The position numbers and the translations under genes were made by a program. Below, in pieces: positions 37,174 through 46,828 of a DNA stretch of 64,000 nucleotides (positions are counted from its first letter, which is position 1; every line of letters begins with the position of its first letter). Origin of the DNA: Nocardioides marinus. GTDB taxonomy: Bacteria; Pseudomonadota; Alphaproteobacteria; Rhodobacterales; Rhodobacteraceae. Location of the stretch: NCBI GenBank assembly GCA_019801415.1, contig JAHVJD010000011.1, forward strand, positions 27,958 through 91,957, read 5' to 3'. Under the pieces are notes generated by a model, which was not told the DNA's origin, ran no database searches, and worked only from the letters and a program-made list of their open reading frames with translations.

Positions 37174-39699
37174 CTATTCGCGGGCGCGCAGGATGCGGGC
37201 GGGTTTCGCCGCCAGTGGGCGCAGCGCAAAGATCAGCCCGGCCAGCAGCGTTGTCAGCACCCCGCCGGAAATCACCAGGATCGCGTTGGGCCAGATCACC
37301 GCATAGGAGGTCTCGAACACATAGGCGTTGATCGCCCAGGCGCCGCCGATCCCCGCCGCCAGCGCCACCAGCCCGGCCGCCGCGCCCAGAAGGGCAGAGC
37401 GCAGCGCAAAGCTGGCCAGGATCTGCCGTCGCGGCGCGCCCAGCGTCTTCAGCAGGGCCGCCTCGTAGCGCCGCGCAGGCTCACCCGCGGCGGCGGTCCC
37501 CAGCAGCACCAGAAAGCCGGTCAGCAGCGTCGCCGCCGCGCCATAGGCGGTGGCGGCGGCCAGTTGTTTCAGGATGTCGGCAACCCGGTCCAGCGCGTCG
37601 CGCACCCGGATCGCGGTGATATTGGGCATCTCGCGGGCCAGATCGCGCAGGATGGCGGCCTCGGCCTGTTCCTCGGCATAGACGGTGGCGATGAAACTGT
37701 GCGGCGCGCCCGCCAGCGCGGCCTCGTTCAGCACCATCACGAAGCCCATGCCCGCGGTCGAGAAGTCGACATTGCGCAGGCTGGTGATGGTGCCGGTGAT
37801 GTCGCGGCCCAGGATGTTCAGCGTCAGCGTGTCGCCAAGGCTCAGCCCCAGCTCCTCGGCCTCTTCGGCGGCAAAGCTGATCTGCGGCGGCCCGCTGTAG
37901 TCCTCGGGCCACCATGTGCCGGCGGTGACGGTGGTGTTCTCGGGCTGGGCCGCGGCATAGGTGATGCCTCGGTCGCCGCGCACCACCCAGTGATCGCCGG
38001 CAACCTCGGTCGCGGGCTGGCCGTTGATCCGGGTCAGCACGCCGCGCAGCATCGGCGCGTTTTCCACCCGCGTCACCGCGGGGTCATTCTCGACCCGCTT
38101 CAGAAAGCCGGGCATCTGTTCGCGCTGGATGTCGACAAAGAAATAGCTGGGCGCCACGTCGGGCAGGTTGCCTGCGATGGCGCGGCGCATGTTGCCGTCG
38201 ATCTGGCCGATTGCCGCCAGCACCGTCAGCCCCAGCCCCAGCGCCAGCACCGCGGGCACCGCGCCGTCGCGCGCGCTGCCGATCGAGGACAGCGCCCATC
38301 GCAGTGCCGGGAGGCCGCGCGCAGGCTGGGCGCCGCGCCGCGCCAGGTAGCCGATGCCAAGCGCTGCGATCAGCAGCACCACCAGCGCCCCCATCAGCCC
38401 GCCCGCGGTCCACAGCGTCAGCTGCGCCGAGCCGCTGAACCAGGCTGCCAGCCCGACCAGCAGTCCCAGCGCCAGCGCGGTCGCCAGCAGGTAGCGCGGC
38501 GCGGGCAGCCGGGTGCGGCTGGCAAAGGCATCGCGGAACAGCGAGGCCGCGCGGATCCGCTCGGCCCGTGCCAGCGGCCACAGGGCAAAGACAAAGGCGG
38601 TCAGCAGGCCATAGAGTGCAGCCTCGGCCAGCGCCGAAGGGTAGATCGAAAACACCGCCGGGAACGGCAGCTGGGCGGCGATCAGCGGCCCCAGCAGGAC
38701 AGGCCCCAGCCCGCCCAGCCCCAGCCCGATGGCAACGCCGAGCAGTGACAGCGCGCCGATCTGCAGGAAATAGGTCAGAAAGATCACCTGCCGCTCGGCG
38801 CCGAGAGTGCGCAGGGTGGCGATGGTGCCGGTCTTGGTCGCAAGATAGGCGCGCACCGCCGCCGAGACCCCGACGCCGCCCACGGCCAGCCCGGACAGGC
38901 CGACCAGCACCAGGAACGCACCCAGGCGCTCCACGAAATTGGTGATCCCCGGCGCGCCGTTGCGCGCATCGCGCCAGCGCAGGCCGGTGCTTTCAAAGCG
39001 CGCCTCGGCATCCGCCTGCAGCGCGTCCAGATCATGCCCAGCGGGCAGGTCCATGCGGTACTTGGTGTCAAACAGCGTGCCCGGCTGCAGCAGGCCGGAC
39101 GCGTCCAGATCGGCTGTCCGCACCATCGTGCGCGGTCCCAGCTCAAAGCCGGAGGCGGCGGCATCCGGCTCCAGCGCGATCAGCGCCGTCAGCCGGAACT
39201 CCTGCTTGCCGAGGCGGAAGCTGTCGCCCGGCGCCAGCCCCAGCCGGTCGGCCAGCACCCGGTCCATCACCGCGCCGGGCAGACCCTGTGCGCCGTCCAG
39301 CGCCGCCGCCAGCGGCATCGGTGGGGTCAGCTGCATCTCGCCCTTCAGCGGATACAGATCATCCACCGCCTTCACCTGCGTCAGCCCGCGTTCCTCGCCC
39401 ACCACGGCCATGGATCGGAACTCGGCAATCTCGGAATAGCGCTCGGCGTTCTGCTCCAGCCAGGCGCGCTCGTCCTCGGTGGCGAACCGATAGGTGAAGT
39501 TCAGCTCGGCATCGCCGCCCAGAATGGTGGCGCCCTCGCGCGACAGGCCCGTCTCGATCGACGCGCGGATCGAGCCGATGGCGGCAATCACCGCCACCCC
39601 CAGCGCAAGGCAGGCCAGAAAGATACGAAACCCCTTCAGCCCGCCGCGCAGCTCACGCAGGGCAAAGCGCCAGGCAAGGCGCAGATTGGCAGCGCTCAT
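37174..39699 (-). CDS. ABC transporter permease, FtsX/YbbP family
   Basis: 841 residues. An N-terminal membrane segment (FRIFLACLALGVAVIAAIGSI) is followed by a large periplasmic region. An FtsX core, a second periplasmic domain and a second FtsX core at the C-terminus follow. The two-core layout matches YbbP. Next to a TesA-like esterase and a YbbA-like ATPase this is the conserved ybbA-ybbP-tesA arrangement. Its function is not settled; lipid or lipoprotein export is proposed. It overlaps the ATPase stop by four bases. Confidence 0.92.
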   Translation of the reverse strand: MSAANLRLAWRFALRELRGGLKGFRIFLACLALGVAVIAAIGSIRASIETGLSREGATILGGDAELNFTYRFATEDERAWLEQNAERYSEIAEFRSMAVVGEERGLTQVKAVDDLYPLKGEMQLTPPMPLAAALDGAQGLPGAVMDRVLADRLGLAPGDSFRLGKQEFRLTALIALEPDAAASGFELGPRTMVRTADLDASGLLQPGTLFDTKYRMDLPAGHDLDALQADAEARFESTGLRWRDARNGAPGITNFVERLGAFLVLVGLSGLAVGGVGVSAAVRAYLATKTGTIATLRTLGAERQVIFLTYFLQIGALSLLGVAIGLGLGGLGPVLLGPLIAAQLPFPAVFSIYPSALAEAALYGLLTAFVFALWPLARAERIRAASLFRDAFASRTRLPAPRYLLATALALGLLVGLAAWFSGSAQLTLWTAGGLMGALVVLLIAALGIGYLARRGAQPARGLPALRWALSSIGSARDGAVPAVLALGLGLTVLAAIGQIDGNMRRAIAGNLPDVAPSYFFVDIQREQMPGFLKRVENDPAVTRVENAPMLRGVLTRINGQPATEVAGDHWVVRGDRGITYAAAQPENTTVTAGTWWPEDYSGPPQISFAAEEAEELGLSLGDTLTLNILGRDITGTITSLRNVDFSTAGMGFVMVLNEAALAGAPHSFIATVYAEEQAEAAILRDLAREMPNITAIRVRDALDRVADILKQLAAATAYGAAATLLTGFLVLLGTAAAGEPARRYEAALLKTLGAPRRQILASFALRSALLGAAAGLVALAAGIGGAWAINAYVFETSYAVIWPNAILVISGGVLTTLLAGLIFALRPLAAKPARILRARE

Positions 39700-40400
39700 T
39701 CCGCGGCCTCACGCGCGGCGGCCTCGTCGATGCGCCCGTCGCGCAGCCGCACCACCCGGTCGCAGCGCGCCGCCAGTTCCGGCGCATGGGTGACCATCAC
39801 CAGCGTCGCGCCGTAGCGGTCGCGCAGCCCGAACAGCAGGTCCATCACCGCCGCGCCGTTGGCCTCGTCGAGGTTGCCGGTGGGCTCATCCGCTAGGAGG
39901 ATCGCCGGCCGCGGCGCCAGGGCCCGCGCCAATGCGACACGCTGCTGCTCGCCGCCCGACATCTGCGCCGGGAAATGGTCCGCCCGGTGGCCGAGTCCCA
40001 CGGCCACCAGCTCAGCCCGCGCGCGTTCAAAGGCGTCGCGCTCGCCCGCCAGCTCCAGCGGGGTGGCGACGTTTTCCAGCGCCGTCATCGTCGGGATCAG
40101 GTGAAAGCTCTGGAACACCACGCCCATGTTGTTGCGGCGGAACCGCGCCAGCGCGTCCTCGTCCATCGCGGTCAGGTCCTGTCCCAGCGCGCGGATCTGG
40201 CCGCCGGTGGCCTGCTCCAGCCCACCCATCAGCATCAGGAGCGACGATTTGCCGGAACCGGACGGGCCGACCAGCCCCAGCGTCTCCCCCGGTTTGACCT
40301 CCAGCGAGATCCCATGCAGGATTTCCACCGGGCCGGTATTGCTATTCAGCGTCAAACACGCATCTAACAGATGGAGAACGGGGCTGTTGGTGTCTGTCAT
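39696..40400 (-). CDS. ABC transporter ATP-binding protein, YbbA/LolD type
   Basis: 234 residues from ATG 40400. Walker A GPSGSGKS is at 45-52, the signature is [15 protein letters not shown], Walker B is [12 protein letters not shown], and a switch His lies in [10 protein letters not shown]. It powers the neighbouring YbbP-like permease in a MacB/LolD-type complex. It starts 49 bases from the divergent tesA-like gene. Confidence 0.93.
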   Translation of the reverse strand: MTDTNSPVLHLLDACLTLNSNTGPVEILHGISLEVKPGETLGLVGPSGSGKSSLLMLMGGLEQATGGQIRALGQDLTAMDEDALARFRRNNMGVVFQSFHLIPTMTALENVATPLELAGERDAFERARAELVAVGLGHRADHFPAQMSGGEQQRVALARALAPRPAILLADEPTGNLDEANGAAVMDLLFGLRDRYGATLVMVTHAPELAARCDRVVRLRDGRIDEAAAREAAE

Positions 40401-40449
40401 CGGGCCTGCCTGTTTGAAACCATCTATCGGATATGGAGTTTCTGCGGCG

Positions 40450-41091
40450 ATGCGCAAGATACTGGCACTGTTATGTTTGATGCTGTTGTCCGGCGCCGCG
40501 TCGGCGGAGGCTCTGCGGATCACCGTTTTCGGCGACAGCCTGGTGCAGGGCTACGGGCTGCCGCAGGGCCGGGGGTTGGTGCCACAGCTGGAGCGCTGGC
40601 TGAACGAGAACGGCGCCGAGGTGCAGCTGCAGAATGCGGGCGTGTCGGGCGACACCACCGCGGGCGGCGCGGCGCGGGTCGCGTGGACGCTCTCGGACAA
40701 GCCCGACGGGCTGATCGTGCTGCTGGGCGGCAACGACATGCTGCGCGGCCTGCCGCCGGCCGAGACCCGCGCCAATCTGGCCAGCATCCTGCAGGCGGCC
40801 AGCGACAGCGGTATCGAGACCCTGCTGGTCGGCATGGTCGCGCCGGGCAACTACGGGCCGGACTACAAGGCGGAGTTCGATTCGAATTACCCGGATCTGG
40901 CCCGCCGGTTCGATGCGCTGCTGCACCCTGACGCGTTTGCGGGCATTGCCGGCAAGGTGGCGGGCGACATCGCGGCGGCGCAGGTCTATTTCCAGCCCGA
41001 CGGCATCCATCCCAACGAGGAAGGCGTGGCGCTGAACGTGGCGGCGCTGGGACCTGCCGCGCTGGAGCTGGTGGCGCGGATCCGAAACTGA
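40450..41091 (+). CDS. tesA: Periplasmic SGNH esterase / lysophospholipase, TesA-like
   Basis: 213 residues from ATG 40450. A signal peptide (about 1-19, cleavage at ASA-EA) precedes an SGNH hydrolase with GDS (nucleophile Ser30), the Gly block NAGVSGDTTAGG, GGND and the late DGIHP (Asp and His of the triad). TesA family members cleave acyl thioesters, aryl esters or lysophospholipids in the periplasm. It is divergent from the ybbA/ybbP pair. Its stop lies next to the cold-shock gene's terminator hairpin. Confidence 0.93.
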   Translation: MRKILALLCLMLLSGAASAEALRITVFGDSLVQGYGLPQGRGLVPQLERWLNENGAEVQLQNAGVSGDTTAGGAARVAWTLSDKPDGLIVLLGGNDMLRGLPPAETRANLASILQAASDSGIETLLVGMVAPGNYGPDYKAEFDSNYPDLARRFDALLHPDAFAGIAGKVAGDIAAAQVYFQPDGIHPNEEGVALNVAALGPAALELVARIRN

Positions 41092-41093
41092 AA

Positions 41094-41116
41094 ACAGCCC
41101 CGGCGGGCGGGGCTGT
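41094..41116 (-). terminator. Terminator of the cold-shock gene, shared with tesA end
   Basis: ACAGCCCC and GGGGCTGT form an eight-base stem with a seven-base loop. On the minus strand it is followed by TTTTC, as expected for ending the cold-shock transcript. On the plus strand there is no T-run. Confidence 0.75.
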
Positions 41117-41151
41117 CGAATGTCTGTTCTGGTGCCGTCAGGGCGGGCCGG

Positions 41152-41361
41152 TCAGGACACCAGCGCCAGATCCACTGCGGATTCACGGCCGTCACGTCCT
41201 TCGCGCAGCTCGTAGCTCACTTTCTGATTGTCAGCCAGGCCGGTCAGGCCAGAGCGTTCAACCGCGGAAATGTGGACAAAGATGTCCTTGCCGCCATCAT
41301 CGGGTGCAATAAAGCCGTAGCCTTTGGTGGTGTTGAACCATTTGACGGTGCCAGTGGCCAT
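41152..41361 (-). CDS. Cold-shock protein, CspA family
   Basis: 69 residues, the usual size. The RNA-binding motifs KGYGFI (13-18) and DIFVH (26-30) are intact, after the typical [10 protein letters not shown] start. It should bind single-stranded RNA or DNA as a chaperone. AGGAGT lies nine bases upstream of the ATG. The 227-base gap upstream (41362-41588) could hold a long 5' leader as in other csp genes; I see no other gene in it. Confidence 0.96.
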   Translation of the reverse strand: MATGTVKWFNTTKGYGFIAPDDGGKDIFVHISAVERSGLTGLADNQKVSYELREGRDGRESAVDLALVS

Positions 41362-41588
41362 CGTCTGTACTCCTAAGTCGTCTCAATTCTCTGCCCGCGC
41401 ATGCGGCAGCTCGGCAATGTTTGCAAATGCTCATGACCATGCCTGTGGGGTACAGTGATGCCAGTTGCGTAACGTCGCCATGACACAATTGAGGATGAGA
41501 GCCCCTTCGTGCAAGAAAAATACGGAGGCTCAGGCACAAACCGGCGCAAACCAGCACACTTGCGGCCGCCCGAAGGCGCCTGACCTGC

Positions 41589-42155
41589 CTACAGAACCGT
41601 GACGACGGTCCCCAGCGGCACCCGGTTGTACAGGTCCACGACGTGCTCGTTCAGCATGCGGATGCACCCGTTGGAAACGGAATGGCCGATCGTCTGCGGC
41701 TGGTTGGTGCCGTGAATGCGGAAATAGGTGTCCACCCCGTTCTGATAGAGATACAGCGCCCGTGCTCCCAGCGGATTGTCCGGGCCGCCGGGCTGGATGT
41801 AGTCGTTGTCCACGAATTTCGCGTAGGCGCGCGGGTCGCGCTCGATCATCTCGGGGGTGGGGCGCCAGCTGGGCCATTCGCGCTTGCGCTCGATGACCGC
41901 CTGGCCGGTGAATTCCAGCCCGGCCTTGCCGACGCCGACGCCATAGCGGATCGCCTTGCGCGGAGCGGTCACGAAATACAGGTAGTAGGAGCGGGGCAGG
42001 ACCAGGATCTGGCCCGGTTCGAACTGCTTCTTGATCCGCACCTCCTGCGGCACAGGGTCGAATGGCTCCGGGTCGCGGGTGCGGGCAAGCGCGGGCAGGG
42101 GAAGCAGCGCGGTGGCGGCAGCGGCGGTGGTCAGCAAGTCGCGGCGAGAAAGCAT
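41589..42155 (-). CDS. Exported L,D-transpeptidase (YkuD domain)
   Basis: 188 residues from ATG 42155. A Tat-like signal (MLSRRDLLTTAAAATALLPLPALA) precedes a YkuD domain with the catalytic block HG (148-149) and SNGCIR (Cys164). It makes 3-3 peptidoglycan cross-links or attaches proteins to the wall in the periplasm. It adds to the cell-wall genes of the window. Frames open upstream of 42155 are not supported. Confidence 0.92.
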   Translation of the reverse strand: MLSRRDLLTTAAAATALLPLPALARTRDPEPFDPVPQEVRIKKQFEPGQILVLPRSYYLYFVTAPRKAIRYGVGVGKAGLEFTGQAVIERKREWPSWRPTPEMIERDPRAYAKFVDNDYIQPGGPDNPLGARALYLYQNGVDTYFRIHGTNQPQTIGHSVSNGCIRMLNEHVVDLYNRVPLGTVVTVL

Positions 42156-42360
42156 GGTGAGGGTCCAGATCTTTTGTTGCCTGTGGCGGGTATCTTCCGG
42201 TGCCGGACGACATGGGTCAACCACCCCTCTCCGAGCCGGCTGCAAACCTGATGCCTCTCTGCCACCCGCGCCGTGACTGCCGGTTGCCCGTGGCAAAGCC
42301 CCTTTCGGGGGCGGCCGTGGGGGCGTATGTCTGCGGCAGATGACCGACGGAGGAGCTGCC

Positions 42361-42786
42361 ATGGGCGCCAAGACGCTGACCTGCCTGAGCTGCGCGCAAT
42401 TGAATCGCCTGCCCGCGGACAAACCCGCCGCCGCGGCCAAGTGCGGCACTTGTGGCGCGGCGCTGTTGCCGCGCGGACCGGTGGACGTGGACCCGGCCGT
42501 GCTGCAGAAGGCGATCCGCCACGACGAGCTGCCCTTGCTGGTGGATTTCTGGGCACCCTGGTGTGGCCCCTGTCGCGCGATGGCGCCTGAATTTGCCAAG
42601 GCGGCAAAGACGCTGGCGGGCCAGGCCCGGCTGGTCAAGCTGAACACGCAGGATCACCAGTCCACCGGTGCCCGTTACCGGGTGCGCGGCATTCCCACCT
42701 TGGTTGCCTATGCACGGGGCAAGGAGCAGAAGCGCCAGTCCGGGGCGCTGCGGCAGGGGCAGATTCTGGCGTGGTTCCGGGGGTAA
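42361..42786 (+). CDS. trxC: Thioredoxin 2
   Basis: 141 residues from ATG 42361, chosen for its GGAGGAG site; a start at 42340 is possible. An N-terminal zinc ribbon (C8, C11, C28, C31) precedes the thioredoxin fold, with active site WCGPC (C68, C71) and the cis-Pro in GIPTLV. It reduces disulphides in the cytoplasm. The zinc domain separates it from TrxA. Confidence 0.94.
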   Translation: MGAKTLTCLSCAQLNRLPADKPAAAAKCGTCGAALLPRGPVDVDPAVLQKAIRHDELPLLVDFWAPWCGPCRAMAPEFAKAAKTLAGQARLVKLNTQDHQSTGARYRVRGIPTLVAYARGKEQKRQSGALRQGQILAWFRG

Positions 42787-42927
42787 CGCCCCAACGTGGG
42801 ATTCCAAGGATCGCCGGACGGTTTGGCGCTCCACAGGTCAGGCGGGGTAATTGCAGATACAGGCCAGGGACTGCCGGGCGGCGATAACAATCACCGAAGC
42901 AGGCGCGACAGATCGCGATATGGCAGG

Positions 42928-43149
42928 TCAGGCCGGGGCGATTTCACCGTGGGAAGCAAAGCGGCGCGGGGTCGGCCCGCCGGGTGTGTTCCGCAGCAGC
43001 AGCACAGCAATCACGAGCAGGGTCATGACCGTGCCGGTCGCCGGATACATCAGCAGGCTCAGCCACAAGGGCATCCCGGCAGCGGTATAGCCGAGAACCG
43101 TGGCGAAGATCCCCGCGACCATTCCGATGATGATGCCTGCCCAAGCCAT
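42928..43149 (-). CDS. Small two-segment membrane protein
   Basis: 73 residues. Two hydrophobic helices (AWAGIIIGMVAGIFATVLGY and LWLSLLMYPATGTVMTLLVIAVLLL) are joined by a short loop, with a polar C-terminal tail. A strong AGGAGGC ribosome site stands before the ATG, supporting translation. I do not recognise a family. It is flanked by trxC and the ettA terminator and has its own transcription direction. Confidence 0.7.
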   Translation of the reverse strand: MAWAGIIIGMVAGIFATVLGYTAAGMPLWLSLLMYPATGTVMTLLVIAVLLLRNTPGGPTPRRFASHGEIAPA

Positions 43150-43369
43150 GATGCCTCCTGTTCACTGCACTGGCCGGGTCAGCATAACCCGGCGTCCGGT
43201 AGTGATCTCAAGGAAATCTTGCGCGAGATTTGGTTCAAATTTGGTTTATTTTGTGAATTGTGTCGCTGTCCGGTCGACCCGCGGTCGGCGGATGCCCGCC
43301 CCCTGCCCAAAAAACCGTCAGAGGCTGGTGCCCCCGGTTGCGTGAACAAAAAGGGAAGCCGCAAAGAAA

Positions 43370-43394
43370 GATGCGGCCCGCGAGGGGCCGCATC
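43370..43394 (-). terminator. Terminator after ettA
   Basis: GATGCGGCCC and GGGCCGCATC form a perfect ten-base stem with a five-base loop, 13 bases after the ettA stop on the minus strand. CTTTCTTT follows it. Confidence 0.8.
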
Positions 43395-43406
43395 GACAGG
43401 CTTGGG

Positions 43407-45062
43407 TCAGCGCACGAATTTCTTGTGCTTCAGACGCTTGGGCTCCAGTGCGTCGGGACCGAGGCGGCGCTTCTTGTCCTCCTCATAGTCCTCGAAGTTG
43501 CCCTCGAACCATTCGACATGGGCATCGCCCTCGAAGGCCAGGATGTGGGTACAGATCCGGTCGAGGAAGAAGCGGTCGTGCGAGATCACCACGGCGCAGC
43601 CAGCGAAATCGACCAGCGCGTCTTCCAGTGCGCGCAGGGTCTCCACGTCGAGGTCGTTGGTCGGTTCGTCGAGCAGCAGCACGTTGCCGCCTTCCTTCAG
43701 CAGCCGCGCCATGTGGACGCGGTTGCGCTCACCGCCGGACAGCAGCGACAGCTTCTTCTGCTGGTCGCCGCCCTTGAAGTTGAAGGACGAGCAATAGGCG
43801 CGGGAGTTGACCTGCGCGTCACCCAGTTCGATGATCTCGGCACCGCCGGAGATCGCCTCCCACACAGTGTCATTGTCGTTCAGATCGTCACGCGACTGGT
43901 CGACATAGGACAGCTTCACGGTGTCGCCGTACTCAACAGTGCCCTCGTCGGGCTGCTCCTGGCCGGTCAGCATCTTGAACAGGGTCGATTTACCGGCGCC
44001 GTTGGGGCCGATCACGCCCACGATGCCGCCCGGCGGCAGCGAGAAGGACAGGTTCTCGATCAGCTGCTTGTCGCCATAGTGCTTGGACAGGCCGTTCACC
44101 TCGATCACCTTGGAGCCGAGGCGCGGGCCGTTCGGGATCACGATCTGAGCGCGGCCGACCTTTTCGCGCTCGGACTGGCTGGCCAGCTCGTTGTAGGCCT
44201 GGATACGGGCCTTGGATTTCGCCTGGCGGGCTTTCTGGCCCTGGCGCATCCACTCCAGCTCGCGTTCCAGCGTCTTCTGTTTGGCCTTGTCCTCGCGGGC
44301 TTCCTGCTCCAGCCGCTTGGCCTTCTGCTCCAGCCAGCTGGAGTAGTTGCCCTCGTAGGGGATGCCGCGGCCGCGGTCGAGCTCGAGGATCCAGCCGGTG
44401 ATGTCATCCAGGAAGTAACGGTCGTGGGTGACACAGAGGATGGTGCCCTTGTAGTCGATCAGGTGCTGCTGCAGCCAGGCGATGGTTTCCGCATCGAGGT
44501 GGTTGGTCGGTTCGTCGAGCAGCAGCATGTCGGGCGCTTCGAGCAGCAGTTTGCACAGCGCCACGCGGCGGCGCTCACCACCCGACAGGTTGGCGGGCAT
44601 CGCATCATCCGGCGGGCAGCGCAGCGCTTCCATCGACACGTCCACCTGGCTGTCCAGGTCCCACAGGTTCTGGGCGTCGATCTCGTCCTGCAGCTTGGCC
44701 ATCTCCTCGGCGGTCTCGTCCGAGTAGTTCATCGCCAGCTCGTTGTAGCGGTCGAGGATGTCCTTCTTGGCCTGCACCCCCAGCATGACGTTTTCGCGCA
44801 CGGTCAGGTTTTCATCCAGCTGCGGCTCCTGCGGCAGGTAGCCGACCTTGGCGCCCTCGGCGGCCCAGGCCTCGCCGGTGTAGTCCTTGTCGAGACCGGC
44901 CATGATCTTCATCAGGGTCGACTTACCGGCGCCGTTGACGCCGACGACACCGATCTTCACGCCGGGCAGGAAGGACAGGTGAATGTTTTCAAAGCATTTC
45001 TTGCCACCGGGGTAGGTCTTGGAGACCCCCTGCATGTGGTAGACGTACTGGTAGGAAGCCAT
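43407..45062 (-). CDS. ettA: Energy-dependent translational throttle protein EttA (ABC-F)
   Basis: 551 residues. Two ABC domains each have a Walker A ([18 protein letters not shown]), signatures [15 protein letters not shown] and [15 protein letters not shown], and [11 protein letters not shown] / [11 protein letters not shown]. The linker and arm between them (about 240-310, [31 protein letters not shown]) binds the ribosome E-site region. No membrane part. EttA gates the first translation steps according to ATP/ADP ratio. Confidence 0.96.
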   Translation of the reverse strand: MASYQYVYHMQGVSKTYPGGKKCFENIHLSFLPGVKIGVVGVNGAGKSTLMKIMAGLDKDYTGEAWAAEGAKVGYLPQEPQLDENLTVRENVMLGVQAKKDILDRYNELAMNYSDETAEEMAKLQDEIDAQNLWDLDSQVDVSMEALRCPPDDAMPANLSGGERRRVALCKLLLEAPDMLLLDEPTNHLDAETIAWLQQHLIDYKGTILCVTHDRYFLDDITGWILELDRGRGIPYEGNYSSWLEQKAKRLEQEAREDKAKQKTLERELEWMRQGQKARQAKSKARIQAYNELASQSEREKVGRAQIVIPNGPRLGSKVIEVNGLSKHYGDKQLIENLSFSLPPGGIVGVIGPNGAGKSTLFKMLTGQEQPDEGTVEYGDTVKLSYVDQSRDDLNDNDTVWEAISGGAEIIELGDAQVNSRAYCSSFNFKGGDQQKKLSLLSGGERNRVHMARLLKEGGNVLLLDEPTNDLDVETLRALEDALVDFAGCAVVISHDRFFLDRICTHILAFEGDAHVEWFEGNFEDYEEDKKRRLGPDALEPKRLKHKKFVR

Positions 45063-45291
45063 GTGATCGCTCCGTTAAGGGGGAAATTCGCTGGCGGGAG
45101 TGATAGCGGATGGGCGGCGGCGGGGCAATGCGGGAAGCGGCGGCCTCGACCGCGCTGCGCCGCCGCCTCGGGCACCGTGGTGCCTGCCCTGGCAGCGCCG
45201 GCGACCCGTGCGCCGTTCGGTGCAGCGGCCAGTGTCCTTCGGGGCTGGTCCGCGGGGCAGGCGGGCATGTGATTGATCTCCCCTGCAAACT

Positions 45292-45924
45292 ATGCGCATC
45301 AAGGCGGCGATGATTTGCAAGTTGCCGCATATCCAACCGGGCCAGAGCGTCGGGCTGTTGGGAGGGTCATTCGATCCGCCCCATCACGGCCATGCCGCGA
45401 TTTCCCACGCGGCGCTGAGGCGCTTCGGGCTGGACCACCTGTTCTGGCTGGTCTCGCCCGGCAATCCGCTGAAACGCCGTCAGCCGGCATCGCTGGCGCG
45501 GCGGATCGCGGCCAGCCGGGCGCTGATGCAGCATCCGCGCATCCATATCAGCGGCATCGAGGCGGATCTTGGCACGCGCTATACCGCCCAGACCCTGCGC
45601 CATCTGCGTCGCCGCCATCCCGGTGTGCGCTTTGTCTGGCTGATGGGGGCGGACAACCTGGTGCATTTCCATCACTGGAAGGATTGGCGGCAGATCCTCG
45701 ACACGGTGCCCGTCGGGGTGCTGGCGCGCCCCGGGGACCGGATCGCCGCGCGGCTGTCACCGGCGGCCCGGATCTACCGCCATGCGATGCTGAAGGGCGG
45801 CCAAAGCCATTTGCTGGCGCAGGCCACCAGCCCCGCGTGGTGTTTCGTGAACGTGCCGATGGTGGATGTCAGCTCCACCCAGCTGCGCGCCCGCGGCGCG
45901 TGGTCAGCGGCGCAGCAGGGCTGA
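45292..45924 (+). CDS. nadD: Nicotinate-nucleotide adenylyltransferase
   Basis: 210 residues. The nucleotidyltransferase motif [11 protein letters not shown] lies at residues 24-34, and the second motif [11 protein letters not shown] near the C-terminus. [19 protein letters not shown] is typical. It adenylates nicotinate mononucleotide, the step before NadE. Starts at 45292 and 45310 are both possible; the latter has AAGGCGG close upstream. It overlaps the convergent transporter gene by 21 bases. Confidence 0.94.
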   Translation: MRIKAAMICKLPHIQPGQSVGLLGGSFDPPHHGHAAISHAALRRFGLDHLFWLVSPGNPLKRRQPASLARRIAASRALMQHPRIHISGIEADLGTRYTAQTLRHLRRRHPGVRFVWLMGADNLVHFHHWKDWRQILDTVPVGVLARPGDRIAARLSPAARIYRHAMLKGGQSHLLAQATSPAWCFVNVPMVDVSSTQLRARGAWSAAQQG

Positions 45925-46731
45925 GCCCAGCCCGGCCGACAGCACCACCGCCAGCCCGGCCCAGGTCCAGGCGTCGGGCAGCTGGTTGAACACCATCCAG
46001 CCCAGACCCACCGCGGCGACCAGCTGAAAATAGACCATCGGCGCCAGTTTCACCGCCTGCACCCGCGCATAGACATGGAGCAGCAGCAGGTTGCCCAGCA
46101 TCGAAAACGCCGCGCTCCCCACCGTCAGCGCCGCGGTGGAGGCGGAGAACTCCGGCAGGCTGGTCAGCCCCAGCGGCAGCAGCAGCAGCGCGCTCAGCGC
46201 CAATTGCGTCAGGCTCAGCTCCAGCGCGCTGCCGAGCCCGGCCAGCCAGCGCGAACTGGTCAGGAACGCACCGTAGAAACAGCCCGCCAGCACCGCCCAC
46301 AACAGGTTGAGCGAGCCGCCAAAGCCCGGACGCACCACCAGCAGAACGCCGATGAAGCCAACCGCCATCAACGCGTTGCGCGTCATCGTCGCCGGTTCGC
46401 GCAGCAGCAGCACGGACAGAACGTAGCTCACCACCGGACCGATGAAGAAGGCGGCAAAGACATTGGCCAAAGGCTCGGTCGACAGCGCCATCTGGATCGA
46501 AAAGATGCCCCCGGTCAGCAGGGCGGCACGCAGCCACAGGCGCCAGTCGCGCAACAGCGCATAGGCCCGGCGCGGCACGAAGGGCAGGATCAGCAGCGCG
46601 CCGATGGAAAATCGCGACCAGGCGACAAAGGCGGGTGTGGCCAGGCCGCTGCCGGTCAGCAACTTCCCGCACAGATCCCCGGCCGGGATCATTGACATGG
46701 CCACAAACATGAGGATCACTGCCTGAAACAT
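45904..46731 (-). CDS. EamA/DMT family transporter
   Basis: 275 residues with about ten hydrophobic segments in two repeats of five. [44 protein letters not shown] is a clear EamA feature. The family moves metabolites such as amino acids or nucleotide sugars out of or into the cytoplasm. The substrate cannot be read from sequence. The first helix is short and polar residues are few. Confidence 0.9.
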   Translation of the reverse strand: MFQAVILMFVAMSMIPAGDLCGKLLTGSGLATPAFVAWSRFSIGALLILPFVPRRAYALLRDWRLWLRAALLTGGIFSIQMALSTEPLANVFAAFFIGPVVSYVLSVLLLREPATMTRNALMAVGFIGVLLVVRPGFGGSLNLLWAVLAGCFYGAFLTSSRWLAGLGSALELSLTQLALSALLLLPLGLTSLPEFSASTAALTVGSAAFSMLGNLLLLHVYARVQAVKLAPMVYFQLVAAVGLGWMVFNQLPDAWTWAGLAVVLSAGLGSALLRR

Positions 46732-46828
46732 AGGCGCAAGCGGTAGCAGGAACTCTCATGGGACAGAAGCCCTGATTTCTGCAGCGGCCTGTGGCAGAAC
46801 GCAAAAACGACATGAGCAGCCCCCGACC

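Noticed and set aside
43260..45272. Open frame of 670 codons on the plus strand
   Set aside because: Antisense to ettA, which carries both complete ABC motif sets.
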